The notes under the pieces: model-generated
Databases searched by the model: none
What the model saw: only the letters and a program-made list of their open reading frames with translations
Told to the model about the DNA's origin: nothing
Position numbers and translations under genes: made by a program
Part shown: positions 43,592 through 52,512 of the stretch, one piece after another
Position numbering within the stretch: position 1 is the stretch's first letter
How the letters are laid out: the number at the start of each line of letters is the position of its first letter
From: Candidatus Scalindua sp.
Lineage (GTDB): Bacteria > Planctomycetota > Brocadiia > Brocadiales > Scalinduaceae
Length of the DNA stretch: 64,000 bases
Direction of reading: 5' to 3'
Assembly: GCA_021776915.1 (NCBI GenBank)
Contig: JAIQZU010000079.1
Span: 1 to 64,000, forward strand

Positions 43592-44047
43592 TTATGAGTG
43601 ATTTTTGATTACTCCCCTGTTAATTTCCTTAATGTCAGATAGTCTTACTATACCTTTAAAACCCTTTATACGCTCAACAAACTTGTAGTCGGCTGTAAGA
43701 AAAGGCTTCTTCTCTCTTTGTGATAGCGCCATAAAGAATGAGTCGTAAACTGTTACATTAAATTCGAATGCTATATCTATTGCACGGGCAATCACGACAT
43801 CATCAACACCTTTAAAATCAATGTTCATACTAAGAACAGAATCCAACGCAGCATTTACATCCTTATTTGTAAAGTTGGGATTATATCTTAAAGCGTTAGC
43901 CAGTTCATAAATTAAGAGGTCAGGTGCAATCATAGAGCAATGACAGTCAAGTATCTGTTGTCTTAGTTGAAGTGCTATTCCAGAATCATTTTCTTCCCTG
44001 CTGAACCATTTAACAGCTACAGATGTGTCAATAACATATTCCATCAT
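43592..44047 (-). CDS. vapC: VapC-type PIN-domain toxin
   Basis: A 151-aa PIN protein: YVIDTSVAVKWFSREEND (first catalytic Asp), LLIYELANALRYNP (Glu), VTVYDSFFMALSQREKKPFL (Asp) and TADYKFVERIKG (Asp). These four acids form the metal site of a ribonuclease that usually cuts tRNA or rRNA. Its ATG overlaps the antitoxin stop by one base (TAATG); a second ATG follows at 44044. Confidence 0.9.
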   Translation of the reverse strand: MMEYVIDTSVAVKWFSREENDSGIALQLRQQILDCHCSMIAPDLLIYELANALRYNPNFTNKDVNAALDSVLSMNIDFKGVDDVVIARAIDIAFEFNVTVYDSFFMALSQREKKPFLTADYKFVERIKGFKGIVRLSDIKEINRGVIKNHS

Positions 44048-44301
44048 TAATTATTTTCTCTCCATTTTCTAACCTCTGATACACCTCTCCATTTGCCAGA
44101 CTTTTTTCTTAGTTTGTCCTGTGTTTTGATAGCTTTTCTTAGCCGTTCTTTCCTTTGTTGTTCTAACTTTAACGCCTCATATTCTTCTATAATCTTATCA
44201 GCCGCTTCCCTTAAAATACTGCTTCTGCTTTTTTTTTCTTCCTTAGCAATACTGTCAATCTTCTTAATTGTATCTTCAGGTAAGATTGTATTTATCCTCA
44301 C
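44047..44301 (-). CDS. vapB: VapB-type ribbon-helix-helix antitoxin
   Basis: An 84-aa basic protein with an N-terminal ribbon-helix-helix (MRINTILPEDTIKKIDSIAK then KSRSSILREAADKIIEEYEA) and a highly charged C-terminus. It binds the adjacent VapC-type toxin and probably its own promoter. An AGGTGT-like ribosome binding site lies ahead of the ATG. Confidence 0.85.
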   Translation of the reverse strand: MRINTILPEDTIKKIDSIAKEEKKSRSSILREAADKIIEEYEALKLEQQRKERLRKAIKTQDKLRKKSGKWRGVSEVRKWRENN

Positions 44302-44404
44302 TATAATTACACCTCCATATTACACATATTATATACACACCTATTGTGTGCGAATAAATATAAATCCAGTTTGCGTTTTTGTCAAGCTTTATGTTGATAT
44401 CTAA

Positions 44405-45553
44405 TTATTTGGACAGAAGCTCTTCATAAACCTTCTCAACTTTTTCAGCCATGGATTCCTGGGAAAATATATCTTGTGCCTTCTGTAGTGATGCATCAGC
44501 CATCTTCTTTCTCAGTTTACTGTCTTTAGCCAGCTTTATGATGGCCATTGCCAGATTTTCCGGTGTGTCATCAATGACAAGTCCGGTAATGTCATGGTCA
44601 ACAATTGTTGACAGCATTCCTCTATCAGCGGCAATTACAGGCTTTCCCATTGCCATAACTTCTCTAACCGCACGGCAGGAACCATCTGTGCCTGGCATCA
44701 GAAATATATTGAAATCCATACATGAGACGGCCTCTACGTAATCACCTGTCCTGTAGCCTGGATGGATTACGACGCCTTCCAGTCCCATCGATTTGGCGGG
44801 TTTCGTCAAAAGCTGTTTTTCCTTAGTCCCTCGACCTATAACCAGTAACTTTAATTTTGGGATTTCTTGAGAAGCTATCTTTATCGCTTCCAGAAGTATA
44901 TGAAACCTTCGATGAGTCTGGATTCTGGCGATAATACCGACTACAATATCGTCTTCTTTCATTCCAAATTTCTCTCTGTGAACAAGATGCCCATCTCCAG
45001 GGTTGAAACGGTGACAATCTATAGAAGCATTAATCATAATTACCTTATCTTTGCTTAGTCCAAAGTTCTTCATGTCTGACATCTTTGCTTCTTCTGATAC
45101 TGTAATTAGTTTGTCGGTGAGTCTGGTCAGGCAAATGTTGTTTCTTATCCCTTTCTTCAATGCAACTCCATCATGACTCGTACGCACTACAGGCAAACTC
45201 CTCCCGGTGCGTCTGGCAGCTATCCCACCTACAAGATGATCCTGGTTGCGGTGAACGTGGACAATATCATATGCCTCTTCTTTCATAAAAACCGAAAGAT
45301 TCTTGATGTCAGAGATGTACTTAAAAAACCTGAAATGCTTGCTTAAATGAAACCTGGTGACCGGTACAAGTCCTCGTTCGTAAGCGCTCTTTTCAACGGA
45401 TTCCGAATCAGGTGGAAAAGGGTAATCATCCATTGCCTTGCCACATGCAATGGTAACGTCATGCCCACGTTTCTTTAATTCTACGCAAAGGTTAAGCGCC
45501 GGTTCTGCCGGACCTGTCCATTTCCAATCACTGAATAGGTGGAGTATTTTCAT
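44405..45553 (-). CDS. Glycosyltransferase family 4
   Basis: A 382-aa GT-B protein: an N-terminal MKILHLFSDWKWTGPAEPAL domain (sugar acceptor), IVHVHRNQDHLVGGIAARR, and a C-terminal GT1-type donor domain (VVGIIARIQTHRRFHILLEA, FLMPGTDGSCRAVREVMAMG). The E-x7-E-like motif differs: DGSCRAVREVMAMGKPVIAA keeps the second Glu. It adds a sugar from a nucleotide donor to a glycolipid. Retaining mechanism expected. Confidence 0.88.
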   Translation of the reverse strand: MKILHLFSDWKWTGPAEPALNLCVELKKRGHDVTIACGKAMDDYPFPPDSESVEKSAYERGLVPVTRFHLSKHFRFFKYISDIKNLSVFMKEEAYDIVHVHRNQDHLVGGIAARRTGRSLPVVRTSHDGVALKKGIRNNICLTRLTDKLITVSEEAKMSDMKNFGLSKDKVIMINASIDCHRFNPGDGHLVHREKFGMKEDDIVVGIIARIQTHRRFHILLEAIKIASQEIPKLKLLVIGRGTKEKQLLTKPAKSMGLEGVVIHPGYRTGDYVEAVSCMDFNIFLMPGTDGSCRAVREVMAMGKPVIAADRGMLSTIVDHDITGLVIDDTPENLAMAIIKLAKDSKLRKKMADASLQKAQDIFSQESMAEKVEKVYEELLSK

Positions 45554-45682
45554 TTATTAATATCACCAGTAGACCAGCCCGTACTTAATGGTACCTGCCC
45601 GAATATGTACAGGCGGGCGTTCGTGTGGGAGCAGGAATCTCTCTAAATACTGAGGTCGAGATAAAAGATAAAATTATGTAAA

Positions 45683-46471
45683 TTATCTTTCGTGTTTATT
45701 TGTGTCAATATGTGGTCTATTCTTTATACGTAATTCCCACAATTTCGCATATTTCATGAATACATAGAATGAGGTCGTGGTTGCAGCGACTAAACCCGGT
45801 ACTCCATCCAGAAATCCACGTTTAAAGAAGTATCCTTTGATAAATCTAATAAGAGGCCTGAAGATAAGCTGAATGGTGATAAGCTTTACACCTTCTTTGT
45901 CCATTTCTACAGCGCTCATGCCTGTATATTTATCGATTCTTTCAAGCTGGTGTGAAAGATCTCTATATGTATAGTGAAGGCAATCATTCTTCAGATATTT
46001 TGCCCTTCCGTTTAAATCCAGTGTTGCATGGGGTTCTTTTACCCATTTGCCCTTATCCTTCTTGTATAGAAGAAGGTCATATGCAGGATACCATTCTCCA
46101 TGATTAATCCATTTTCCAAGATAGAGTGTTCTACGCGGGAAATAAAAACCATCCCAGCTATTTGAATTATTATTTAAATGTGATTGAATTTCTTCGTAAA
46201 GTTCAGGAGAAATTATCTCATCTGCATCCGTAAATAGTATCCATTCATATTTGGCAAGGCTGGCAATATAGTTAGACTGGTCTCGGAAACCCGGCCATTT
46301 TCTCTGGTAAACTCTGTCTGTATATTTACGGCATATGTCAACCGTTTTATCAGTACTGTAAGAGTCAACAACGATGACCTCATCGGCCCACTTGACATTC
46401 TCCATACAGTCCTGGATTATATCTTCATTGTTAAAAGTCATTACACATGCTGAAACTCTGGCTTTAGCCAT
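45683..46471 (-). CDS. Glycosyltransferase family 2
   Basis: A 262-aa protein from the ATG at 46471, which has a GGGAG site eight bases upstream; the TTG at 46492 is less likely. VSACVMTFNNEDIIQDCMEN, EVIVVDSYSTDKTVDICRK and WILFTDADEII (DXD) make a GT-A fold of the WaaE/KdtX type, which often adds a sugar to LPS core. A hydrophobic C-terminal stretch could attach it to the membrane. Confidence 0.88.
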   Translation of the reverse strand: MAKARVSACVMTFNNEDIIQDCMENVKWADEVIVVDSYSTDKTVDICRKYTDRVYQRKWPGFRDQSNYIASLAKYEWILFTDADEIISPELYEEIQSHLNNNSNSWDGFYFPRRTLYLGKWINHGEWYPAYDLLLYKKDKGKWVKEPHATLDLNGRAKYLKNDCLHYTYRDLSHQLERIDKYTGMSAVEMDKEGVKLITIQLIFRPLIRFIKGYFFKRGFLDGVPGLVAATTTSFYVFMKYAKLWELRIKNRPHIDTNKHER

Positions 46472-46498
46472 TGTGATGCTCCCTGGTGTCAATTATAG

Positions 46499-47602
46499 CT
46501 ATATATTCTGAAACTCAGTAATTAAACCGGCAACAGTTTCTACCTCTTCTGTTGTCAGTTCCGGATAAATGGGTAAGGAGAGTATTTCCTCGGCGTTCCT
46601 CTCACTTATGGGAAAATCTCCTGCTTTGTGACCAAGCTTTTTATAAGCTTCCTGCAGGTGGATTGGAATGGGATAATGTATTTGTGTGCCGATTCCTCGT
46701 TCCTGTAGATAATTCTTTAAATCATCTCTTTTGTTTACCCTGATTACAAAAAGGTGATATACGTGTTTTGCCCATTGCCTTTCACATGGAAGCTGTACGT
46801 TTGAATTATAGAGTAGTTGTTGGTACTGTGTGGCTATTTCTCTTCGTTTGTCTGTCCATTCATCTAAGTACCTTAATTTAACTCGAAGCACAGCGGCCTG
46901 AATCTCATCAAGCCGGGAATTAAATCCCTCAATTTTTGATGTAAACTTTTTCACTTCTCCATAATTTCTGATCATAATCAGTTTTTCATATAGTTCTTCA
47001 TTGTTAGTAACTACCATTCCTCCATCACCGTATGCCCCCAGGTTTTTCGTTGGATAGAAACTGAAACAGCCCATATCTCCAATAGTTCCTGCATTTTTAT
47101 CATTATACTTAGCGCCGTGAGCCTGACATGCGTCTTCAATGACTCTTAAATTGTACGTTTTTGCCAATTTCATTACTTGCTCCATTTCCGTGGTGTGGCC
47201 ATAAAGATGTACAGGCAGAATAGCTCTTGTTTTATCTGTAATCTTTTCCTCTACTTTTTTTAAATCCATAGTGTATGTATCTGGTGTGATATCAACAAAT
47301 ACAGGTTTGGCCCCGGCAAATGATATGGCAGAGATAGTCGGAACTGCCGTATTTGGAACAGTAATTACTTCATCTCCAGGACCGATATCACAAGCCTTTA
47401 AAGAAAGATGCAAAGCTTCCGTACCTGAACCTACTCCTACGGCAAATCCAGTCCCAAAGAAATCCGCAAATTCTTCTTCAAACAGTTTGACGTTCTCGCC
47501 CAGGACAAATATTCCATTTTTTAAAACACTCATAAAAGCGTTATCAATCTCTGCCTTCAGATTTTCATATTGCCTTTTAAGGTCGAAGACCGGAATATTC
47601 AT
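46499..47602 (-). CDS. DegT/DnrJ/EryC1-family sugar aminotransferase
   Basis: A 367-aa protein from ATG 47602, adjoining the upstream gene's stop (TAATATG), typical of coupling. Motifs: IPVFDLKRQYENLKAEID, GVGSGTEALHLSL, VIEDACQAHGAKY (Asp for the PLP ring) and CFSFYPTKNLGAYGDGG with the PLP Lys. It transfers an amino group to a nucleotide keto sugar. The epimerase-like gene directly upstream may supply the substrate. Confidence 0.92.
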   Translation of the reverse strand: MNIPVFDLKRQYENLKAEIDNAFMSVLKNGIFVLGENVKLFEEEFADFFGTGFAVGVGSGTEALHLSLKACDIGPGDEVITVPNTAVPTISAISFAGAKPVFVDITPDTYTMDLKKVEEKITDKTRAILPVHLYGHTTEMEQVMKLAKTYNLRVIEDACQAHGAKYNDKNAGTIGDMGCFSFYPTKNLGAYGDGGMVVTNNEELYEKLIMIRNYGEVKKFTSKIEGFNSRLDEIQAAVLRVKLRYLDEWTDKRREIATQYQQLLYNSNVQLPCERQWAKHVYHLFVIRVNKRDDLKNYLQERGIGTQIHYPIPIHLQEAYKKLGHKAGDFPISERNAEEILSLPIYPELTTEEVETVAGLITEFQNI

Positions 47603-47603
47603 A

Positions 47604-48587
47604 TTACCAATAATGGTTTTTGTACTTCTCATAGTAGTTAAATGATGACCGAAGCCCTTCCTCTAAAGAAATCTTTGGCTGCCACCCAACGGTGTTCTTA
47701 ATCTTTTCATAATTTGCAATGTAATCTCCAATTTCTATCTTTTTAAGGTCATCCTTGAATGGTATCAGTTCATAATTGCCTTTACCATAAACATTTATCA
47801 TTGTCTCTACCAGATCTATCAGGTTTTTCGGAATACCACCAAGGTTAAAGACTTCACCGTTGGCTTTTTCATTATAAGCTACCAGTAACAATGCCTCTAC
47901 AACATCATCAACATAGTTGATGTCTCTGACTTGTTTGCCGTCACCGTATAACTTTATTGTCTGTTCCTCTATTAATTGCCTTATAAACCAGTTAATTATT
48001 CCCTGCTTGTGATGTCTCATCTGGTGTCTGGGCCCGTAAGTATTCGTTAATCTGAGAGAAACAGCTCTTATTCCATAAATATTATTGTACAGGATGTGAT
48101 ATGATTCACCTGCAATATTATTTATTCCGTTAACATCTGTCGGGTGCATCAGGTGCTTTTCATCTACAGGCAGGCGGTCTGCTTTTCCATATTGCCCTCT
48201 GGTACCGGCGAAGATAATTTTGACGTCTCTGTTGTTTTTGCGGCAAGACTCCAGGATTGATAACTGGCTCCTGCAATTAATTTCCAGATCGGTAAACGGG
48301 TCATTCATGCTGTCTATATGGCTTAATGTCCCTGCAAGATTGAAGATGATATCCTTGCCTTTTACAAGATAGTCCATGCTATGTTTATCTCTGACATCGG
48401 CAATGTTAACCTTTACCATGTTCTCAATACCATCAATATTGAAATTATTCCCTCCGTATTCCGGTATCAGGGAGTCGATAAGGCATATGTCTGCTTCAGT
48501 CTTCACTAGCCGGTGAGCCAGTGTGCTTCCTATGAAACCCAGACCTCCGGTTATCAATATCTTCTTGTTTTTAAAATAATTTTCCAT
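47604..48587 (-). CDS. NAD-dependent epimerase/dehydratase with altered catalytic pair
   Basis: A 327-aa extended SDR protein from the ATG at 48587. KKILITGGLGFIGSTLAHRL binds NAD(P), and GTRGQYGKADRLPV precedes the active site. Where YGISK-type Tyr and Lys are expected, the sequence is VNGINNIAGESYH, with Asn at both places. Other members of this group often have VNGINK, so the Tyr loss is family-like, but the Lys-to-Asn change is unusual. RLTNTYGPRHQMRH follows. Substrate probably a UDP- or CDP-sugar. Confidence 0.85.
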   Translation of the reverse strand: MENYFKNKKILITGGLGFIGSTLAHRLVKTEADICLIDSLIPEYGGNNFNIDGIENMVKVNIADVRDKHSMDYLVKGKDIIFNLAGTLSHIDSMNDPFTDLEINCRSQLSILESCRKNNRDVKIIFAGTRGQYGKADRLPVDEKHLMHPTDVNGINNIAGESYHILYNNIYGIRAVSLRLTNTYGPRHQMRHHKQGIINWFIRQLIEEQTIKLYGDGKQVRDINYVDDVVEALLLVAYNEKANGEVFNLGGIPKNLIDLVETMINVYGKGNYELIPFKDDLKKIEIGDYIANYEKIKNTVGWQPKISLEEGLRSSFNYYEKYKNHYW

Positions 48588-48880
48588 AATACACTGAGAA
48601 CTGAGAACATCTCTCATGTCACAACGAATAAGCATTCATAAGGTGAATTAATAGGTTACAGAACTAGGCAAAAAACCTACCCTGGGTTCCCTCTTTATGG
48701 CACTATTAATTATGAGGTAACTAACCCCTAATATTAAATTTTGTCAAGTAAAATTCTAATCCTCGAATGGATAATAACTTTATTTAAATTTAATAAAAGA
48801 ATTTACAATAAATAACTTGAATTATTCTTAATCTGAATCATAATGATACTAAGTAATTTTTTCAATCATTTTACCTATTT
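48588..48880. other. AT-rich divergent promoter region
   Basis: Separates the minus-strand sugar operon from the plus-strand operon. No gene was seen. It should hold promoters for both sides, but several AT-rich matches prevent a specific assignment. Confidence 0.5.
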
Positions 48881-50134
48881 ATGAAGCTAGATTCAGATAC
48901 AATTACTGTCGTTCCAGTAAAGAGAAGAATTTCTGTGGGCGATTTCCAGATCAGCGTGGAAGAAAGAGCTGCTATTAATGAAGTATTGGATGCCGGAAGG
49001 ATTTCAGAATGGAAGAAGGTTAATGAGTTTGAAAAACTATTTGCTGATTACATTAATACGAAACATTGTGTAGCCGTTCACTCCGGTACATCTGCCCTGA
49101 TAGTAGGCCTATCAGCACTAATATATGACTCTCGATTTCCAAAAGTTAAAAAGGGTAGTAAGGTAATAACAACACCATTGACCTATGTTGCAACAATAAA
49201 TGCTATTGTATTAACAGGCCTGGAACCGGTTTTTGTAGATGTTGATCCCTATAGCTTTTCAATATTACCTCAAAAGATAGAAAAACATCTGGAATGCGTA
49301 GATGATCCTGAGAATTATTCTATTATCTTGCCGGTACACCTTATGGGTTATCCCTGTGATATGGATGAGATAAACAGGATTGCTGAAAAATATGGTTTGG
49401 TTGTCCTTGAAGATTCTGCCCAGGCTCACGGTTCGCTTTATAAGGGGAAAAAAACGGGATCATTGTCCTTGCTTTCTATCTTTTCTTTTTATATTGCACA
49501 TAATATACAGGCAGGTGAGATGGGAGCTGTGGTAACAGATGATGAAAACCTGATAAGTCTTATGAGAAAGTTAAAGGCTAACGGTAGAATGTGTGACTGT
49601 TCTGTTTGTACGAGGCCCAATGGTTACTGTCCTTACTTTCCACAGGGTGAAGATGATGATTTTGACCCGCGCTTCGTTCACGATGTTATTGGTTATAACT
49701 TTAAAATAATGGAGTTCGAGGCGGCTTTGGGAGTAAGCCAATTGAGAAAAGCGGATCTTATTTTTGAAAAAAGACAAGATAATGTGTGTTTTTTTAATGA
49801 GCATTTAGCTAAATATTCAGATGATTTGCAATTACCTGCATTTTCAAAAAACGTAAGCTATCTGGCTTATCCAATTGTAATAAAGGAACATAGCAAATTT
49901 CCTAGAAGGTATTTGCGGGAGAACCTGGAGAAAAATGGTATTGAAAGCAGGCCTCTCTTTGGATGTGTTCCCACCCAACAGCCGGCATATAAATATCTTA
50001 AGGAAGAATATGAGGGGAAAATACCAAATGCAGAATTTCTAGGTAAGAACGCATTTTATATTGGTTGCCATCAGTACCTTGATCATGACGATCTAGAGTA
50101 TGTAGTAAGCTCGTTCGATAAGATATTTTCTTAA
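48881..50134 (+). CDS. PLP/PMP-fold sugar 3-dehydratase-like protein (RfbH/ColD type)
   Basis: A 417-aa DegT-superfamily protein. HSGTSALIVGLSAL, PVFVDVDPYSFSIL and VVLEDSAQAHGSLY are standard, but the PLP-lysine segment reads SFYIAHNIQAGEMGAVV: His replaces Lys, as in ColD and RfbH sugar 3-dehydratases. A Cys-rich stretch, RMCDCSVCTRPNGYCPYFP, lies where RfbH has its cluster cysteines. So the protein likely dehydrates a nucleotide 4-keto sugar to a 3-deoxy sugar with PMP, perhaps with an iron-sulfur centre. Automated labels would call it an aminotransferase. Confidence 0.8.
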   Translation: MKLDSDTITVVPVKRRISVGDFQISVEERAAINEVLDAGRISEWKKVNEFEKLFADYINTKHCVAVHSGTSALIVGLSALIYDSRFPKVKKGSKVITTPLTYVATINAIVLTGLEPVFVDVDPYSFSILPQKIEKHLECVDDPENYSIILPVHLMGYPCDMDEINRIAEKYGLVVLEDSAQAHGSLYKGKKTGSLSLLSIFSFYIAHNIQAGEMGAVVTDDENLISLMRKLKANGRMCDCSVCTRPNGYCPYFPQGEDDDFDPRFVHDVIGYNFKIMEFEAALGVSQLRKADLIFEKRQDNVCFFNEHLAKYSDDLQLPAFSKNVSYLAYPIVIKEHSKFPRRYLRENLEKNGIESRPLFGCVPTQQPAYKYLKEEYEGKIPNAEFLGKNAFYIGCHQYLDHDDLEYVVSSFDKIFS

Positions 50135-50217
50135 TAGATACATACCCAATGTCCTCTTTAACCACTGATTAATAGAAGATTTAATATTTCCTAACCATTG
50201 TTTTACCACTTAATCTT

Positions 50218-50964
50218 GTGTCAAAACCCAGCTTATCTATTGTTTTGCCTACTTATAACGAAAAGGATAACATAAAAATCCTCATACCGGAAATTGAGAA
50301 GACCTTTAATCATATAAATCATGAAATAATAGTTGTGGACGATAGTTCACCGGATGGAACGGCTACCGCGTCAGAAAAATTTAACAAGGAATACGGCAAT
50401 ATAAGGGTTATTGTTAGAGAGAAGAAAGAAGGGATTGGAGCAGCAATAAGAGAAGGATACAATAATGCAAGAAACTCAATAATTATTTCTTCAGATTCTG
50501 ATTTGTCATTCCTGCCCTCTGATATGTATAGATTGTTTGAAAAGATTCAGGAAGGTTATGACTTGGTGCTAGGCAGCCGCCACTCAGAATATTCTTTTTA
50601 CGAATTAACGACACTAAAGGTAAGAATTAAGGGATGGATAAGTAAAAATGGAAACAGAGTTCTACGCTTGATAACGGGCATCAGAGTACATGACTTTTCT
50701 GCTAATTTTCGGGCAATAAGAAAGGATGTTTGGAAAAGGATAAACACTATAGAAAAAACAAATACCTTACTCTTAGAAATGATACTAAAATGTAAGTATG
50801 GCGGACTAAAAGTTACGGAGATACCAGTGACATTTAAAGATAGAATTTACGGAGAATCAAAACTGAATCTGGGAATTGAAGCGCCTAAATTCTTAATAAA
50901 GATGATTAAATATGTTGTGATGTATAGACTGATGGGATACAAGCCTATTAATAAAAATGCTTAA
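50218..50964 (+). CDS. Dolichol-phosphate-mannose-synthase-like glycosyltransferase
   Basis: A 248-aa GT2 protein starting at a GTG: LSIVLPTYNEKDNIKILIPE, EIIVVDDSSPDGTA, IIISSDSDLSFLP (DXD) and VTFKDRIYGESKLNLG. It probably makes polyprenyl-phosphate sugar donors. The two GT39-type membrane transferases downstream need such donors, so they are natural partners. Confidence 0.88.
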   Translation: MSKPSLSIVLPTYNEKDNIKILIPEIEKTFNHINHEIIVVDDSSPDGTATASEKFNKEYGNIRVIVREKKEGIGAAIREGYNNARNSIIISSDSDLSFLPSDMYRLFEKIQEGYDLVLGSRHSEYSFYELTTLKVRIKGWISKNGNRVLRLITGIRVHDFSANFRAIRKDVWKRINTIEKTNTLLLEMILKCKYGGLKVTEIPVTFKDRIYGESKLNLGIEAPKFLIKMIKYVVMYRLMGYKPINKNA

Positions 50965-51046
50965 ATCTGTGACTTATAATGTGCGGAATAATAAGTATAT
51001 CAATAATGATTTCCTTAAAGCAGGGTTTTAGAAAATTGTACATATT

Positions 51047-52504
51047 ATGCTAGATAGAAACACCATATATGCCCTTACCATAATAATTTCTGGTTTTTTC
51101 TTAAGGTTGATAAACATAACACAGCCAATTCTTGAAGTTGCCATGTGGCGGCAATGTGAGACTGCATCTATAGCACGTAATTTTTATTATAATGGGATGA
51201 ACATCTTTTATCCTCAAGTATTGTGGGGTGGTGTTACTGAAGGTTATGTTGGAGAAACAGAGTTTCATTTATACCCGTTTGCTGTTGCAATATTATATAA
51301 ACTCTTTGGTGTACATGAGTACCTGGGTAGACTGGTTTCTATACTCGCTTTCTGTGGAGGTGCGTTTTTCTTATATAGGTTGTCGGGGAAATATGTAGAC
51401 AAGGCATCTAGTCTAGTTGCCATACTCTTTTACACATTTAATCCTTACATATTCTTTTATTCCAGGTCATTTCAACCTGAATCAACGATGTTGTTCTTTT
51501 CTATCGCTATGCTTTACTTATTTTCAGAATGGATAGACAAAGAAGGGTGGTGGAGATTTGCTCTGATGACATTATGCGCTACATTCGCATTTCTTATAAA
51601 GATTCCCACTATTTGTTTAGGATTGCCGCTATTATATCTTTGTTTAAGAAAGTACAAATCTAATTTCATAATACAATGGAAATTATGGCTTTTTGCTTTT
51701 CTGAGTACTATACCAGTCTTCTTGTGGTACAAACACTCATATTACCTGGGAAGCTTAAACGGCCTGACGTGGAGTACATTCAAATTGAGTCGTCTCTCAA
51801 TTTATTTTGAACCTGCTTTTTATGGAAAGGTATTCTTGTCCGAAATATTCCAGAAAGACTTGATATATGTTGGGGCCGTGTTTTTAGTTTTGGGAATAAT
51901 CTTTACTCTTAAGGAGAGGGGATTATGGTTCATACATTATTGGCTGCTTGCAATAATTATATTCTTTTTTATAGGAGCGGAAGGCACTGCACATCATACT
52001 TATTACACTATACCAATTATAGCGCCTGCATCCATATTAATCGGACATGCCATTTGCAATTCCAGGAAATGGATATATACTTACAAAATAACTGGAACAA
52101 AGAGAGTTGTTTTGCTATCACTATTTATATTCATGGTCGTCTCTCTACCAATGATAAGTTATCATAAAATTACGGGTAGATATAAAGCTGAAAGACTGGA
52201 AAAAGACTATCCCATCTATAATGTTGGCAAAGCTGTTGATGAAATAACATCTGAAGGCGACCTTATAATAGGCTGCTTATGGGGTGGGCCTGAGATTCTG
52301 TACTATTCAAATAGAAGAGGCTGGTTTATGGTTGCACACGGTATTACGAAAGAGACCATAGAGGTTTTCAGGAAGAAAGGGGCAAAATATTTTGTTACGA
52401 CAGCAACGGCGCTGCATGCTATTGGCAATGATGTAGTTAAAGATATTAAAAAAGAATATGAAACCATCCGGTCAACCAATGAGTATCTTATCGTCAAGTT
52501 GTAA
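51047..52504 (+). CDS. ArnT/PMT-like membrane glycosyltransferase, copy 1
   Basis: A 485-aa protein with about eleven to twelve hydrophobic helices. The N-terminal EVAMWRQCETASIARNFYYN motif contains the acidic pair of GT39/83 (PMT_2) enzymes, followed by TEFHLYPFAVAILYKLFGVH. It transfers a sugar from a polyprenyl-phosphate donor on the periplasmic side. The C-terminal soluble domain ends YETIRSTNEYLIVKL. It is a paralogue of the next gene, 9 bp downstream. Confidence 0.88.
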   Translation: MLDRNTIYALTIIISGFFLRLINITQPILEVAMWRQCETASIARNFYYNGMNIFYPQVLWGGVTEGYVGETEFHLYPFAVAILYKLFGVHEYLGRLVSILAFCGGAFFLYRLSGKYVDKASSLVAILFYTFNPYIFFYSRSFQPESTMLFFSIAMLYLFSEWIDKEGWWRFALMTLCATFAFLIKIPTICLGLPLLYLCLRKYKSNFIIQWKLWLFAFLSTIPVFLWYKHSYYLGSLNGLTWSTFKLSRLSIYFEPAFYGKVFLSEIFQKDLIYVGAVFLVLGIIFTLKERGLWFIHYWLLAIIIFFFIGAEGTAHHTYYTIPIIAPASILIGHAICNSRKWIYTYKITGTKRVVLLSLFIFMVVSLPMISYHKITGRYKAERLEKDYPIYNVGKAVDEITSEGDLIIGCLWGGPEILYYSNRRGWFMVAHGITKETIEVFRKKGAKYFVTTATALHAIGNDVVKDIKKEYETIRSTNEYLIVKL

Positions 52505-52512
52505 GATACAGA

